DNA from: Dysidea avara
Taxonomy: Eukaryota; Porifera; Demospongiae; Dictyoceratida; Dysideidae
Assembly (NCBI RefSeq): GCF_963678975.1
Contig: NC_089272.1
Coordinates: 2,414,359-2,478,358, forward strand
Reading direction: 5' to 3'
Length of the DNA: 64,000 bases
In this document: positions 47,863-60,375 of the stretch, piece by piece
Layout: each line of letters opens with the position of its first letter
Position numbering within the stretch: position 1 is the stretch's first letter
Position numbers and translations under genes: made by a program
Notes under the pieces: model-generated
The model's input: only the letters and a program-made list of their open reading frames with translations
Told to the model about the DNA's origin: nothing
The model's database searches: none

Positions 47863-48524
47863 CTGACAAAACAAACAGAAAGATATGCTAAAGGGTACAT
47901 ACAATACAGAGATTTTTACTGATATATGTTTCATTTAATAACAAGTAAACCTGATGTTTTTAAGCTCATTTACATGTATTAAATTTTCATGCTACACTGA
48001 GCTAAATATGTACACATTGGTAAGAAACTGTTAAGGATGTGGGCAGGATCTTGTAACACGTGTAGCAGTGTATAGTCTTCACAGAATAAAACAGGTTGCT
48101 ATGTTTGCTACTTGTATAGTGACAATACTACGTGATCAATAAGTAATAGTTCTAACATGAGCAGAAGTGATTGACTGATACTCATGCACGACTGTAGGGC
48201 TTGCAAGCCTGAGGGTAATTTGCACACCCTTTCTGCATGCCTGTGTCAATGCACTTACATCTTCAATAAATGTCCTCAGTGACTCTTTGTCATTATTGTT
48301 GTTGGCTATACCAGAACAAAATTCACCTGGCCTCCTGTAACTATATTCCTGACAATGTTAGCATTGCTATATGATATTTATCTTTTCTTTGAAATAAGGT
48401 GTGAAAGTGGTACATGCTGGTTTGTAGCTAAGTAATTTTGAAAGTGTACACCTTTCAAAATGAACATTTTACATCAAAAAATTGGACAGTGCTAAATAAC
48501 TGTATAATATACCTACAACTTGTG
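47863..48524. other. Upstream of the last recognised death-gene exon, nothing found
   Basis: No further exon in phase 1 could be supported before the hAT element at 48533. Confidence 0.35.
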
Positions 48525-48532
48525 TTAACAAC

Positions 48533-50575
48533 CAGTGTTGGGACAGTTACTTTTTATAAGTAACTAGTTACATATTACTTACAACAAAACTATTTAGTTA
48601 CAGTTATAGAACTTTGCGTGGGCAAGATCAAAAGAAAAAGTGTACTTTAAATTTCATAAAGTGCACTCTCAGCCGGCCAACAGTGCTTCATGACCACAAA
48701 GAGTGCACACCACAAAGAGTGCTTTATTCGCAATAAAGCACTCTTTGCGGTGCAATAAAGCACTCTTTGTGGGCAATAAAGCACAGTTGCCCACGTGCCT
48801 TAGTGCAGGCTAATAGCCTGAGGGGCTCATGCCGGTATGACTAATCACCCATGCCGGTGAAGGCTGATAGCCTCGCTGCGCTGAGTCATCATTCACCCCA
48901 GCCAATACCAGTTTTACCACTGGATTGTCTTTATAGACATACCTAAATGCTTCGATGATGGGTGGGAGAAGGTAACGTTGCTGTTACGTTTTTTAATGTA
49001 AACGGACAAGTCCTGGAGATATCACAGAATTATTTCACTGTGACTCACAATAGAATCGATTGTGGGTTGCGAGCAAAACCTGCCAAAATACGCAATGAAC
49101 ATCTACCATGCCAAACTATGGTGAAATACATGTGAGTTACTTTGTTAAACTAGTTCGTGTGTGTTCAGGCTGCTAATAGTTCGTGCAACGCGTGTTAATT
49201 ACGAGTCCTAGTGTATGGTGAGGCTACACGACTAGAAAGTTCCATAAATCATTTAAAGCATAGCTTTGCTTATGCTATATGAAAAATAAAGTACTCGTCG
49301 CTTGGCCTCGATGCTAATAAAGCACTCAACTTCAACTCGTGCTTTATTAGCATCTCGGCCGCACGCCTTGTACTTTATTTTTCATATAGCACTCGTAGCT
49401 ATGCTTTAACATAATCTTATAGAACTTTGCGTGGGCGAGATCAAAGGAAATTGTGTACTTTAAATTTCATAAAGTACACTCTCAGCCGGCCAACTGCTTC
49501 ATCGACCACAAAGAGTGCTTTATTGAATGAATAAAGAACTCTTTGCGGTGCAATAAAGCACCCTTTGTGGGCAATAAAGTACAGTTTCCCACGTGCCTTA
49601 GTGTAGGCTAATGGCCTACAGGGCTCGTGCCAGTACGACTAATCACCCAAGCCAGTGAGGGCTGATAGCCTCGCCGCGCTGAGTGATCAATCACTCCAGC
49701 CAATACAAGTTGTACCACTGGATTGCTTTTATAGACATACCTGAATGCTTCGATGATGGGTGGGAGAAGGTAACGTTGCTGTTACGTTTGTTAATGTAAA
49801 TGGACAAGTCCTGGAGATATCACAGAAATACTTCACTATGTGACTCACAATAGAATCGATTGTGGGTTGCGAGCAAAACCTGCCAAAAGACACAATGAAC
49901 GTCTACCATGCCAAACTATGGTGAACTACGCATGAGTTACTTTGTTAAACTGATTTGTGTGTGTTCAGGCTGCTAATAGTTCATGCAATGCGTGTTAATT
50001 ACTAGTTCTAGTGTATGTGAAGCTACATGAGTAGAAAGTTCCATAAATCATTTAAAGCATAGCCTTGCTCATGCTATACGAAAAATAAAGTACTCGGCCG
50101 CGCGCCTCGTACTTTATTTTTCATATAGCACTCACGGCTATGCTTTAACATATACTTACATATTACCCAAAAATAAAGTAACTATAATAATATTACATAT
50201 TATTAATACTTTGTGTCCACAGCCTTAAGCTTTCATGTGTGAAACTACCACCTTATTGACATCATTGTGTTGATGGGCAATGTGCAAATCTTGGTTATAA
50301 GTAAGAAACTGGTGAATAAGCTTCATTCAGTAGGCTTCATTACTTCATTGTGGCTAGGCGTTACACAGTGGATTACTAATGAGATTAGTAACTTCGTTAC
50401 TTGTAGTGGTAATATTAGACTTGTTACAGTAACTATATTACTTAGGTAACGTTTTACATTAGTAGGTAAAGTAACTTGAGTTATATTACCCATTTTTATA
50501 GCATATTTTGTTATATTATTTAGTTACCGTAAAAGTAATGATATTACGTAATGTGTTATTATGTAACACGTACTG
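48533..50575. mobile_element. hAT-type CAGTGTTGGG element, interrupted
   Basis: Left end CAGTGTTGGGACAGTTAC; the right end reads GTAACACGTACTG, i.e. the CCCAACAC part has been deleted. An 8-bp duplication TTAACAAC (48525-48532 and 50576-50583) fixes both limits. The element matches 25632-26153 on both sides of a foreign block at 48607-50158. Confidence 0.85.
48607..50158. repeat. Inserted block: two tandem copies of a 0.75-0.8-kb unit
   Basis: Unit 1 (48607-49419) and unit 2 (49420-50158) both begin TAGAACTTTGCGTGGGC and end with GCTATGCTTTAACATA. Each carries several copies of AATAAAGCACTCTTTG and ends in a long hairpin of AAGCATAG...CTATGCTTT with AAAAATAAAGTAC in its arms (about 49255-49412 in unit 1). 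The host element is restored if one TTA is taken as a target duplication. No reading frame is conserved between units. Confidence 0.8.
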
Positions 50576-50583
50576 TTAACAAC

Positions 50584-51659
50584 CACAGACTATTTATAAC
50601 ATTATTTTAATTCCAGATGTAGCTAAGTAATATGCATTTTGAAATGCTCAGATATGACATTCACAGCTCCTCAGGTTCACAAACACAGTTAAAAATACTT
50701 CCTTTGCACAACAGTCCTAGTATCCAAACTCATAGAGCCACTGTAGCATTTAAATTGGACATGAAGGTATTGGTAGAAAGCAGACAATCCTTGTACATAT
50801 TGCTCACAAAGAAATTCTTAGTTCATTCAGTAATTATACTACGAAAGAAAGCTGTATGTGAACATATGAAGACACACATGTTGCCATACCATTAGTCTCA
50901 TGCCGCTAATGCTACAGTATCTGATCTATGACACTAAAACAATTATTTTAACTTGTTATAGCTGTTATTCCCTTGTTTCACTACTTTATATTCTTTGATC
51001 TCTAATCACACCTTAAAATTTCAATTTTTTTTCTTTAACCTATTTGTTTAGCTTATAACATAAATCTGATTAATGAATCTGTCACATACTGCATCAAAAG
51101 GAAGAATGAGGCCAGGCATGCTGTTGGATTAATTTTACATCTGAACTTACACCCTAATTACTAGTATTATTTTAAAGTGAAGTGCCATAACACTTTGTTT
51201 TCAGCTATATTCAACCCTTACAAATGAAGAATATTATCAGAAGTACCTTTGCAATCAATTCAGCCCCAACAGACTTGGATGATTCCCATTACAAACGTAG
51301 GGAACTTATCATGCAGAACTACTGACAACTGAGTCTATTGACACCTTGCTCTGTCAGCAAATATAAATTTTGGCACAAAGGAGGACACAGGTAAGTCCAA
51401 GAAGTGTGCATTGTACTGTATGTACTGCAGTATGCCAAAAAGCACCAGTACATCAGAACATCAACTAGTGAAAAAATCAGGCCCATAGCCTTAGTGGTGA
51501 TTGCGTTGTACTTGTCTGAAGACATCAGGCAGTTAGTTAGTCAGTCAGTCAGTCAGTGTGCTAAATGAAAGTTTTAAACACTTGCTTGAAGCATCCTTAG
51601 CCACTCTGTTATTGGGGTTTACCAATGCTGCCAAAATGCCACAAGTGTGGTTTTTGGAT
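50584..51659. other. Non-coding stretch with an (AGTC)n microsatellite
   Basis: No supported gene. A (TTAG)(TCAG)n simple repeat is at 51531-51558. Confidence 0.4.
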
Positions 51660-52509
51660 GATATCAAGACACACGGTAGTGTGTCGTGCGGCCCAAGAAG
51701 ACGGCGCGTAACACCCGTGAGTATATTGACAGGAAGAAAGAAAACGCAATTTTCGCACATCCGTAGCTCTGTGCTTCCTTGATGAAACAAGACGATTTTT
51801 GCTGTGGACATGCCCTCCAACTTCAGCACTCCACATTCACAATTTGAGCGAAATCGCTTCACGCGTTCCCGAGATATGCGACTTCAAAAATTGGCTTAGT
51901 TTCTTCGTTTTTTTTCTTATTTTTCTTCCACTTGTCGCACACTTACAAAAACTGCTATAAAACGCGAACGCCATATCCGATTACCTTGAAAGTTGGCACA
52001 CAAAAGGGGGATATAAAGGCGAATCTCAGCACCAACTTTGGCTGGAATACGATAAACAGGCAAAGAGTTATGAGCGATTATACACGACAAATAACACCAA
52101 TATGTTGTCACGCCTACAGGGTAAACTGCGTATGAGAAGAAGCTGAAAATCGGTGGGTGAATAGGTCAACTATTGAATCTCAAACCTTTTGTGGTTTGAA
52201 AGAAATCGAGCTTAAAACCAGGAAGATACAACGAAAAAACCAACAGTGTGTAACAATTACGGAATCGACATTAGCTAATAAAAAAACGACTGCTTGCCAC
52301 GCCTACCAGATAAACTGCTTGGGGCAATGCTTTGAAAATCGTTGTAAAGATGGAGTAATCATCTTAGAAAGGCTCATCAATGGTGTACAAGAATCAGACT
52401 TAAAGCCACGGAGTTATAACACGAACTCCAACTTGGTGCAGCAAGAGCGAGATAGAGATACTCTAATAGAGCAATCATCCTAATAGAGCAGTCATCTTAA
52501 TAGAGCAGT

Positions 52510-54230
52510 CACCCTGAAGAGAATGCAAGAAATCAGCTAGAAACAAGAAACCTGTATAGAGATCAGCTACATATAAGTCACCCTGTAGAGAGATCAGCTA
52601 GAAGAAGTTACCTTGTAGGGAGTTCATGCAACTATGCAAAGAGATAGTTCAGCTAGAAGAAATCACCTTGTAGAGTTCTGCTACAAAGAAACCACCATGT
52701 AGAGAGTTCAGCTACAAACAAATCGCCCTGTAGAGAGATCAATAGAAGAAGTTACCTTGCAGAGAGTTCAGCGACAAAGAAACCATCATGTAGAGAGTTC
52801 AGCTACAAACAAATCTCCCTGTAGAGAGATTAGCTAGAAGAAGTTACCTTGTAGAGAGATAAGCTACAAAGAAACCATAATGTAGAGAGTTCAGCTACAA
52901 ACAAATCTCCCTGTAGAGAGATCAGCTAGAAGAAGTTACCTTGTAGAGAGTTCAGCTTCAAACAAATCACCCTGTAGAAAGATCAGCCAGAAGAAGTCAC
53001 CTTGTAGAGAGTTCAGTTACAAAGAAACCACCATGTAGAGAGCTCAGCTACAAACTAGTGACCTTGTAGAGACATCAGCTAGAAGAAGTTACCTTGTAGA
53101 GAATTCAGCTACAAAGAAACCATTCTTTAAAGAGCTCAGCTGCAAGTAAATCACCTGTACAGAATTCAGCTACAAACAAATCACCCTGTAGAAAGATCAG
53201 CTAGAAGAAGTTACCTTGTAGAGAGTTCAGTTACAAAGAAACCACCTTGTAGATAGTTCAGCTACAAACAAATCACCCTGTAGAGAGATCAGCTAGAAGA
53301 AGTTAACTTGTAGAGAGTTCCGCTACAAAGAAACCATCATTTAGAGAATTCAGCTTCAAACAAATCACCTGTAGAGAGTTCAGCTACAAACAAATCACCC
53401 TGTAGAAAGATCAGCTAGAAGAAGTCACCTTGTAGAAAGTTCAGTTACAAAGAAACCACCATGTAGAGAGTTCAGCTACAAACTAGTGACCTTGTAGAGA
53501 CATCAGCTAGAAAAGTTACCTTGTAGAGAGTTCAGCTACAAAGAAACCATTCTGTAAAGAGTTCAGCTGCAAACAAATCACCTGTACAGAATTCAGCTAC
53601 AAACAAATCACCCTGTAGAGAGATCAGTTAGAATAAATTACCTTGTAGATAGTTCAGCTACAAACAAACCACCCTGTAGAAAGATCAGTTAGAAGAAGTT
53701 ACCTTGTAGAGAGTTCAGCTACAAAGAAACCATTTTGTAAAGAGCTCAGCTGCAAACAAATCACCTGTACAGAATTCAGCTATGAAAAAATCATCCTGTA
53801 GAGAGATTAGCTAAAAGAAGTTACCTTGTAGATAGTTCAGCTACAAACAAATCTTCCTGTAGAGAGATCAGCTAGAAGAAATTACCTTGTAGAGAGTTCA
53901 GCTACAAAGAAACCACCATGTAGAGAGTTCAGCTGCAAAGAAATCACCCTGTAGAAAATTCAGCCAAAAACAATTGTCCTGTAGAAAGATCAGTTAGAAG
54001 AAATTACCTTGTAGAGAGTTCAGCTACAAAGAAACCATTCTGTAAAGAGCTCAGCTGTAAACAAATCACCTATACAGAATTCAGCTACAAACAAATCACC
54101 CTGTAGAGAGATCAGCTAGAAGAAGTTACCTTGTAGATAGTTCAGCTACAAACAATTCACCCTGTCGAGAGAGCATCTAGAAGACATCACCTTGTAGAAT
54201 GTTCAGTTACAAAGAAACCACCATGGAGAT
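52510..54230. repeat. Minisatellite, same 30/31-bp monomer, no clear higher order
   Basis: About 55 monomers with the same GTAGAGAGTTCAGCTA core and the same variable parts as 13146-16560, but more diverged and less regularly ordered. This array has not been homogenised as the first has. Confidence 0.9.
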
Positions 54231-55099
54231 TTCTGCAATCAATATATGTATTATATATATGTATAATTTGTACATTTACTGATAAAATATTTAAAGTACA
54301 TCTACTTCATCTTTTCTTCTTCCTGTGGTAAAGAAAAAAGATAGGTTAAAAAAGTCCCAAAGCTGGCCATAGTCCGGCTTTGGGGTATACAAATACAAAA
54401 AGAAATGAAATCTAATCAAAAACAGCCAAGCTGTAAAAAAAAGTGTGCGGCCCTCAAAAATGCTATGGTGATAAAAGATGTGAAATCCAAGGTGGCGGCC
54501 AAGAAATGGCTGTGATGGCAGGTTAATAATAAAAATTTTAATAACGACAATTCAGGTGAATTTTGTGTCAATTGACCAAGCGGCACTAAAATTCACCTGA
54601 ATTGTCGTTATTAAAATTTTTTACCATTAACCTACCATCACAGCCATTTCTTGGCCGCTGTCACAGTGATATATGTTTCCCCGGGTAACGTGTTTCCCGA
54701 ACACATATCCCTAGGGATCTGTGTTTCCCCGCACACATATCACTAGGGATCCGTGTTTCCCACCAAAAGCTGTCAGTGATATGTGTTTCCCGTAGCGATT
54801 TTAAAAATATTTTACCGCACACACACATCCCTAGGGATTCGTGTTTCCCCGCACATATATCACCAGGGATCTGTGTTTCCCACTAAGATATAGCCATCAT
54901 GCAGTAACTCCAAGATCCTATGGCTAGTTGTAAACAGTACGCGATCCAATCATTCAGTAGATATATTGGTATATCTAGCTAATAGACACCCATGCATATT
55001 GCATGTATATAGCTATAGTTAGCTAACTAGCTATATAGCTACTATATAAGCTAATACAATAATTATAATAGCTAGCTATACTAATAATTAGAACTATAG

Positions 55100-56600
55100 T
55101 TATTTAAAATAAACTTTGTTGCTCTTCTCTGGACCTGCTCAATAAGTGTGATGTCCTTGACAGGGGCGGATCTAGGATTTATAAAGGATGGGGGCTATAA
55201 CTCAAGGTACTAATCTCTTGGGTAGAGTTGTGCAAGGCACACTTCCCAGCAAAAGCATGCTGGAACTAGAGGGGCCTGGGGGCATGCCCCCCCCCCCCCC
55301 CCCCAGAAAATTTAGAAAAAAAATACTGCAATTTGGAGACATTCCCACATAAAATTCATAATATTTTCTGCCTGTAGATTATATATACTGCCTTTAGATT
55401 ATAGGTATGGCTCTCTGAAGCATTTTGCTAATGGTAAAGTTTGGGTAGGTACAGACAAACAAGTACATGATGCACCCTCTCACAATTGCACAACACTGAA
55501 TAGGTGCATATTAGAATAATAATGTTGAAAGTGGAAAATTTTGAAATTTGAACAATACAAGATTGAATCTGAGAGTATATTCAATGGAAATTGTGTACCT
55601 GAATTAAGTATTGTCATACATATTAACTACACAAGTGGATGAATGAAGCCCTTTAAACAGACCAATACACTTCATTGTATGTATAGGTGTAGGCAGATTG
55701 GGAAAAATTTCATAACAGAACCAACTACATGTTTCCAGTGAATGTTCTATTAGAGTAGTTAGCTGACTGCTCTATTAGAGTATCTCGATCTTGTACACCT
55801 CCAATGCTGATCCAGGTCCTTGTTGCATAAACTTTAGCATAAATCCACTGATAATACCTTGGAAAGATGTTTATAAGGTGGTTTTATGAGTATTTGTATT
55901 ATTAGTGATCATATAATTATGCTAAGACAAAATTTCATTATAATTCTCAGCATATTGATCAAGTAAAGCCTAAATATGAAGAGGGCTTCAGCCCCCAAAG
56001 CCCCCCCCCCTCCCCCCCTGCAGCTGGATCCGCCCCTGCTTGATATGGTTAGGTTTCCAAATCACTGAACCGTATAATAACTTGCGATCTCACTAAGGAA
56101 ATATACAAAGTTCTCTTGGCTGTCAATGTTTGATGCTTGCTAAAGCTGCGATGGAGCAGTCCTAGCATTCTGTAGGTCTTAGGGATTATGTTTTTGTAGT
56201 GTTGATCCCAAGATAGGTCTGATGATATTATAATTCCGAGATTTTTATGTGAACTATTTGTTAAAACCTGTGTGTCAGCTATTTTGTAATTAGTGATGAC
56301 TTTTGCATTAATATAAGTGGACACTCTTTATTGGATTAAAGGACATATTATATCTCGTACTCCACAAAGTTGCTGAGTCTAAATCATTTTGAAACAGTGA
56401 AATATCTCCAGGACTACAAACAGTATTATAAATCTTGGTGTCGTTAATGAATAGTAAAGTTTTACTGATGGTAAATTATTCATATAAATAATGAAGAGTA
56501 GGGGTCCCAAAATATTCCCTTGGGGAACCCCAGATAGAACTGGCAAGGGGGTAGATAATGACTGACTGCATGCCAAAGCTGTAGCCACATTGATTAGTTA
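55100..56600 (-). pseudogene. Non-LTR retroelement RT fragment, split by a transposon
   Basis: Minus strand: SGVPQGNILGPLLFIIYM (about 56500-56545), then after a deletion HKNLGIIISSDLSWDQHYKN and YRMLGLLHRSF (56080-56250), then, beyond the insertion at 55161-56038, KDITLIEQVQRRATKF at about 55112-55160. This is the order expected of a CR1/L2-like RT C-terminal half. The catalytic box is damaged or deleted. Confidence 0.8.
55161..56038. mobile_element. CAGGGGCGGATC transposon, 878 bp, 5-bp TSD
   Basis: Ends CAGGGGCGGATCTAGG and, inverted, CAGGGGCGGATCCAGC. Flanked by CTTGA at 55156-55160 and 56039-56043. It carries long poly-C runs near both ends and the recurring motif inverted at about 55745-55793. 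The element at 60376-61247 is the same family in opposite orientation. Confidence 0.9.
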
Positions 56601-56899
56601 TACATAGCTGCAATCACATGATTTACTCTATATAGCTAGAGATAGTATTTTATTGTATATACATGTACTTGTAGCTACTGTTTTATTAAACTGATGCTAT
56701 AGCTACGTAGCCAAATCACAGCATAGTTTAGCAGTTATAGTTGAATGCCAGTGAATGGCTTGATTTCCTCCATCAACATGTATAATTATAGTATTAGTTG
56801 TATAGGTATGGCTAGCTATGATTATTAACAGTGCATGCGCGCCTATATGCTATAACACTATGTACATTGCACATGACTTTATAAAGGGGAAACATATTA

Positions 56900-57236
56900 C
56901 ACTGTGAAAAATGAGGGATATAAGATGGTATTTCCAGTGGCTTATTGAATACAAAAAAGCTTGGTATAACCTGTAGTATACTAACAATCTCATGTAAGGC
57001 TTTAGTTAATGTGTTAAACATACTGAAACCACATATGTGATAGTATAGTGTAGGCATTATATTAGATATAAGCTATTTCAGGTATTGTGGTAAATAAACT
57101 GAAACCATATATGCAATAGTATAGTATGGATTATACTAAAGTATAAGATGAGTATAATACAGGATTTATATTAAGGCTCATTTGTATTCAATAAGCCACT
57201 GGAAATACCATATTATATCCCACCTTTTTTACAGTG
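56900..57236. mobile_element. Complete short CACTG (CACTA/EnSpm-type) element, 337 bp
   Basis: Ends CACTGTGAAAAATGAGGGAT and, inverted, CACTGTAAAAAAGGTGGGAT, with TIR similarity of about 55 bp. 3-bp duplication TTA at 56897-56899 and 57237-57239. Non-coding. It shows the continuous sequence that is split by 12.7 kb in the element at 28370-41659. Confidence 0.92.
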
Positions 57237-57407
57237 TTATCCGGGGAAACACATATCACTGTGACTTGTAGGTCGCTAGCGAGTTAGTGATATGTGTGCG
57301 GGGAAACACGGATCCCTAGGGATATGTGTGCGGGAAACACGTTACCCGGGGAAACATATATATATCACTGTGACACCGCCACCTTGGATTTCACATCTTA
57401 AGATTTA

Positions 57408-57495
57408 AGATTAGGTACTGGGCAGTCAGCTCAGCTGGTTTGCCCAGGGGGTGAAAACCCCAAATGGTACAATCAAATACATACATACATACATG
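57408..57495 (+). mobile_element. Possible tRNA-derived SINE
   Basis: GCAGTCAGCTCAGCTGGTTT resembles a tRNA A box and GGTGAAAACCCC a weak B box 10 bp later, followed by an (ATAC)n tail at 57475-57493. It lies in the right arm of the composite-repeat palindrome, where the other copy has no such sequence. Boxes are closer together than in a normal tRNA. Confidence 0.4.
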
Positions 57496-57926
57496 CAATT
57501 TGATAATTAATTACAGTAGTGAAGGTTAAGTACGTAAATAAATTCATCCAAATTTCTTGATTCTATTATTTTCACCATAACCTTTTTGAGGGCTGCACAC
57601 TTTTTTTGCAGCTTGGCTGTTCAGTTTGGATTAGATATCTTTATGGCCAAAAAAGCCCAAACTGTCAATCCATAATATGTGACTGGATTTTGGAAAAACG
57701 ATCCAAATCGCACATTAGAAGTTTCGAGATAAACGGTTTTAAAGAATTGAACCCAGCATAACTCTCCAAGGATAGCAAGCACGCGTATGAAATTTACACA
57801 AAAGATGTATCAATCTGTTACCTTTCAAGCCACTTCCAGTACTTGTAGCTGCTTGTACAGTTTCTCGCCAAATAAGATAGAAAATCTGAGCAGTTGGACG
57901 AGCGTAGTATCACGAGTGCTCACAAA

Positions 57927-57980
57927 GGGGTGGAGGCTGGGGGGTGGAGGCTGGGGGGTGGAAACTGGGGGGTGGCGGGG
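57927..57980 (+). repeat. G-rich tandem repeat
   Basis: Three to four copies of GGGGTGGAGGCTGG with many runs of three to six G, able in principle to form a G-quadruplex on the plus strand. Confidence 0.7.
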
Positions 57981-58849
57981 AGGGCAAGCGATAGACCTCA
58001 AAATGGAGGCAGACCACGATTGGAGTCCAGACACGAGATTACAGGGCTGTACATGTGCTGGCTCCTTAGTGGCTGAAATGTAGCAAAATCAACAGAGAAC
58101 ACGTCTGGCCATCATTATAAGGCTGTCCACCAGTAAACCACTGATTCTTGCCAAGCCAGGTCCTTCACAAGGCGTGAAACCGCCATTTGAGCAAGACGTA
58201 TGTAAAAACCAGCCTCGTGTAGTTTGAGTAGTGCTGAGGGTCAAAACTTGTAGTACGATGGAGTTGATAATTCTCACGTGATTTCGAGTGATTGGCTCTC
58301 CAGTGCCTCCTGTCTTGCCGCGTCTTGCGAGCTACTAGGCACTCTGTTCGACTGCCTTCACCGACGCACGGTGTTACGAAAGGTTGGCCAATGCTTTGTT
58401 ACCGCGTGGTTTCTCGTTTGTCGCTTTTCTGCAGGGTTGTAGGAGGCATTAATTGGAAATGCGTCGTTCGTCACGAAGTAAAGCTGCTGTGGCTGCTGCT
58501 GCGGAGGTGAACAACGCTCCAGACAAGCTGTGGTGTTCTTGCCAACAACCAGAGAACAATCGTTTTATGATTTCGTGTGATATCCGTAGTGAGGCTTGTA
58601 AGATTTGGTACCATGGAGACTGTGTAGGAATTACCAAGGCTCAAGGGAGGCGAATAGTGCGAAATGGTGAGCAATATATCTGTCCAATTTGTTTGCCGTT
58701 CTTTTCTGCCACCTCTGAGGTAGCAGAGGAGGGAGTGGAGCCTGTCCCCTCCGTGGCGGCCCAGCTGCCTCAGTTTTTAAGTATGTCCTCTCCCTCCTTT
58801 GAGTGGAATGAAACCACACGCTACCTGCTTGCCACGCCGTCACTTTTTT

Positions 58850-59057
58850 TCAGTAAGAATTATAAATGATTGTAATGGACTCCCATATGACTCAGTTAAT
58901 GTTCATTCAACCAATTTGTTTAAGACACACCTAGATAGATTTTATTATGATTACCAGTATGATATTATATAGTTATTTTTGTAGTAGTTTGATTGTATAG
59001 ATCAGGTTTTTACAGGCTTTGCCTCCTTACCTGTACCCCCAATAATAATAATAATAA
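58850..59057 (+). mobile_element. Inserted 5'-truncated CR1/L2-like tail
   Basis: Encodes FSVRIINDCNGLP and a stop near 58972, then a 3' UTR with ACAGGCTTTGCC and an (AAT)n end at 59042-59057. The same closing motifs occur in retroelement A. It separates the PHD part from the rest of the host retrotransposon; by chance it leaves the frame unchanged. No clear target duplication. Confidence 0.75.
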
Positions 59058-60375
59058 TGGTGAGGTTTTTGTGCAGGAGATTTCATCCGCATACAATATA
59101 TTAGTGCACTGGCGCTGTAACCTGTTTGTGGTCCCATTTGGGAGGGTTGGCAAAGCCTTTGTTCCGGAATTGGCCAGATTATATGCTGCGTATGGGGAGG
59201 GTAGTTCTCTTGAGTGTATTGCTATTAAGGCTGCTATGGTAATGTGTGCTCTTTTACTGCAGAAACCACATCGATCTGCTAAGTCAAAGGATTTTATTGC
59301 TTGTTTGGAACGTCGTCTTGATTTGTGGAAGCAGGGCCAGATTGCAGAGTTGCTGAATGAAGGAACAGTTATACAGCAACGTCTTTGTGCACAATCTAAG
59401 AACTCTACAGATAACACTGAACATTTGTGCCGTCGATTTGCTAACCACATGTTGCGTGGCAATGTGAAGGCTGCTATCAATCTCATTGATTCCACCGAGC
59501 GTTCCGGCGCTCCGATGAAACTAGATACACCTCTGGATCCAGACTCTCCTTCTTGGACCGTTTATAATGAACTTTTGAAGAAACATCCTCAGTGTCAGCC
59601 TGCTCACCCTGATATCCTCGAGCCATTGTCAAATAATGATGAAAATTTCATCCAGTGATCGTTTTTGATGCCCTGGATGGGACTGTGATTCGTCGTGCTG
59701 CCCTTCGAACTCAGGGCTCTGCAGGCCCATCTGGACTGGATGCCTATGGATGGAGACGCCTTTGTACCTCATTCCAGCGGGCATCTGATGATTTGTGTAA
59801 CTCTCTGGCACTGGTTGCTCGCCGTTTGTGCGTCTCCTGTGTTGATCCTGGTGGTATCGATGCTTTGGTGGCATGTCGTCTCATTGCCCTCAACAAATGT
59901 CCCGGAGTACGTCCAATTGGAATAGGCGAAGTGGTGAGACGGATCATTGCCAAGGCTGTTTTGCTGATCATTAAGCTGGACATTTTGGAGGCAGCTGGGT
60001 CACTTCAGCTGTGTGCGGGGCAGGATGCGAGCTGTGAGGCAGCTGTCCATGCCATGAGATCCATCTATTCTGATCCATCAATAGAAGGGGTGTTGTTAGT
60101 GGATGCTTCAAATACATTCAATTGTCTTAATCGTCTGGTGTCACTCCATAATATGCAGTCATTGTGCCCTCCTCTTGCCAACATTCTCATTAACACTTAC
60201 CGGAAAGACATCCCCCTGTTCATTGATGGTCGCCATATACTTTCTTCTGAGGGAACCACACAAGGCGATCCTTTAGCCATGGCTATGTACTCCATCAGCG
60301 TTACACCATTAATTGCCTCACTGCAGGATCCCCATGTGGCACAAGTCTGGTTTGCCGATGATGCGACGACTGGGG

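Larger units (their letters stand above)
54659..57375. mobile_element. TIR element TGTCACAGTGATAT, 4-bp TSD, inside the palindrome
   Basis: Terminal repeats of about 135 bp, TGTCACAGTGATATATGTTT on the left and the same inverted on the right (57240-57375), with a 4-bp duplication CCGC (54655-54658, 57376-57379). The repeats iterate CACACATATC(C/A)CTAGGGAT and GTGTTTCCC several times. Inside lie retroelement remains, a CAGGGGCGGATC element and a CACTG element. No transposase of its own was found. A 4-bp duplication and CAC-containing ends would suit Chapaev-type elements, but this is a guess. Confidence 0.75.
51660..57639. mobile_element. Large composite repeat, copy 2, with later insertions
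   Basis: Same layout as 12270-16996: GATATCAAGACACAC with the hairpin GACACACGGTAGTGTGTC, degenerate modules with CACGCCTACAGGGTAAAC, the CTCTAATAGA motif (52455-52510), a shorter minisatellite, then the palindrome (left arm from 54411; right arm split) ending TTGGATTAGATATC. The palindrome is interrupted by a 2.7-kb element at 54659-57375 and probably a SINE-like insertion near 57410. The upstream modules are clearly more diverged from copy 1 than the palindrome arms are. Confidence 0.72.

Noticed and set aside
58853..59077. An intron in the PHD retrotransposon (GTAAGA at 58853, TGTGCAG at 59077)
   Set aside because: The enclosed sequence encodes the recognisable end of a CR1/L2-like protein followed by an (AAT)n tail, so a retroelement insertion explains it better.
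59010..59495. 161-codon minus-strand frame
   Set aside because: It is the complement of the retrotransposon coding region and has no independent similarity.
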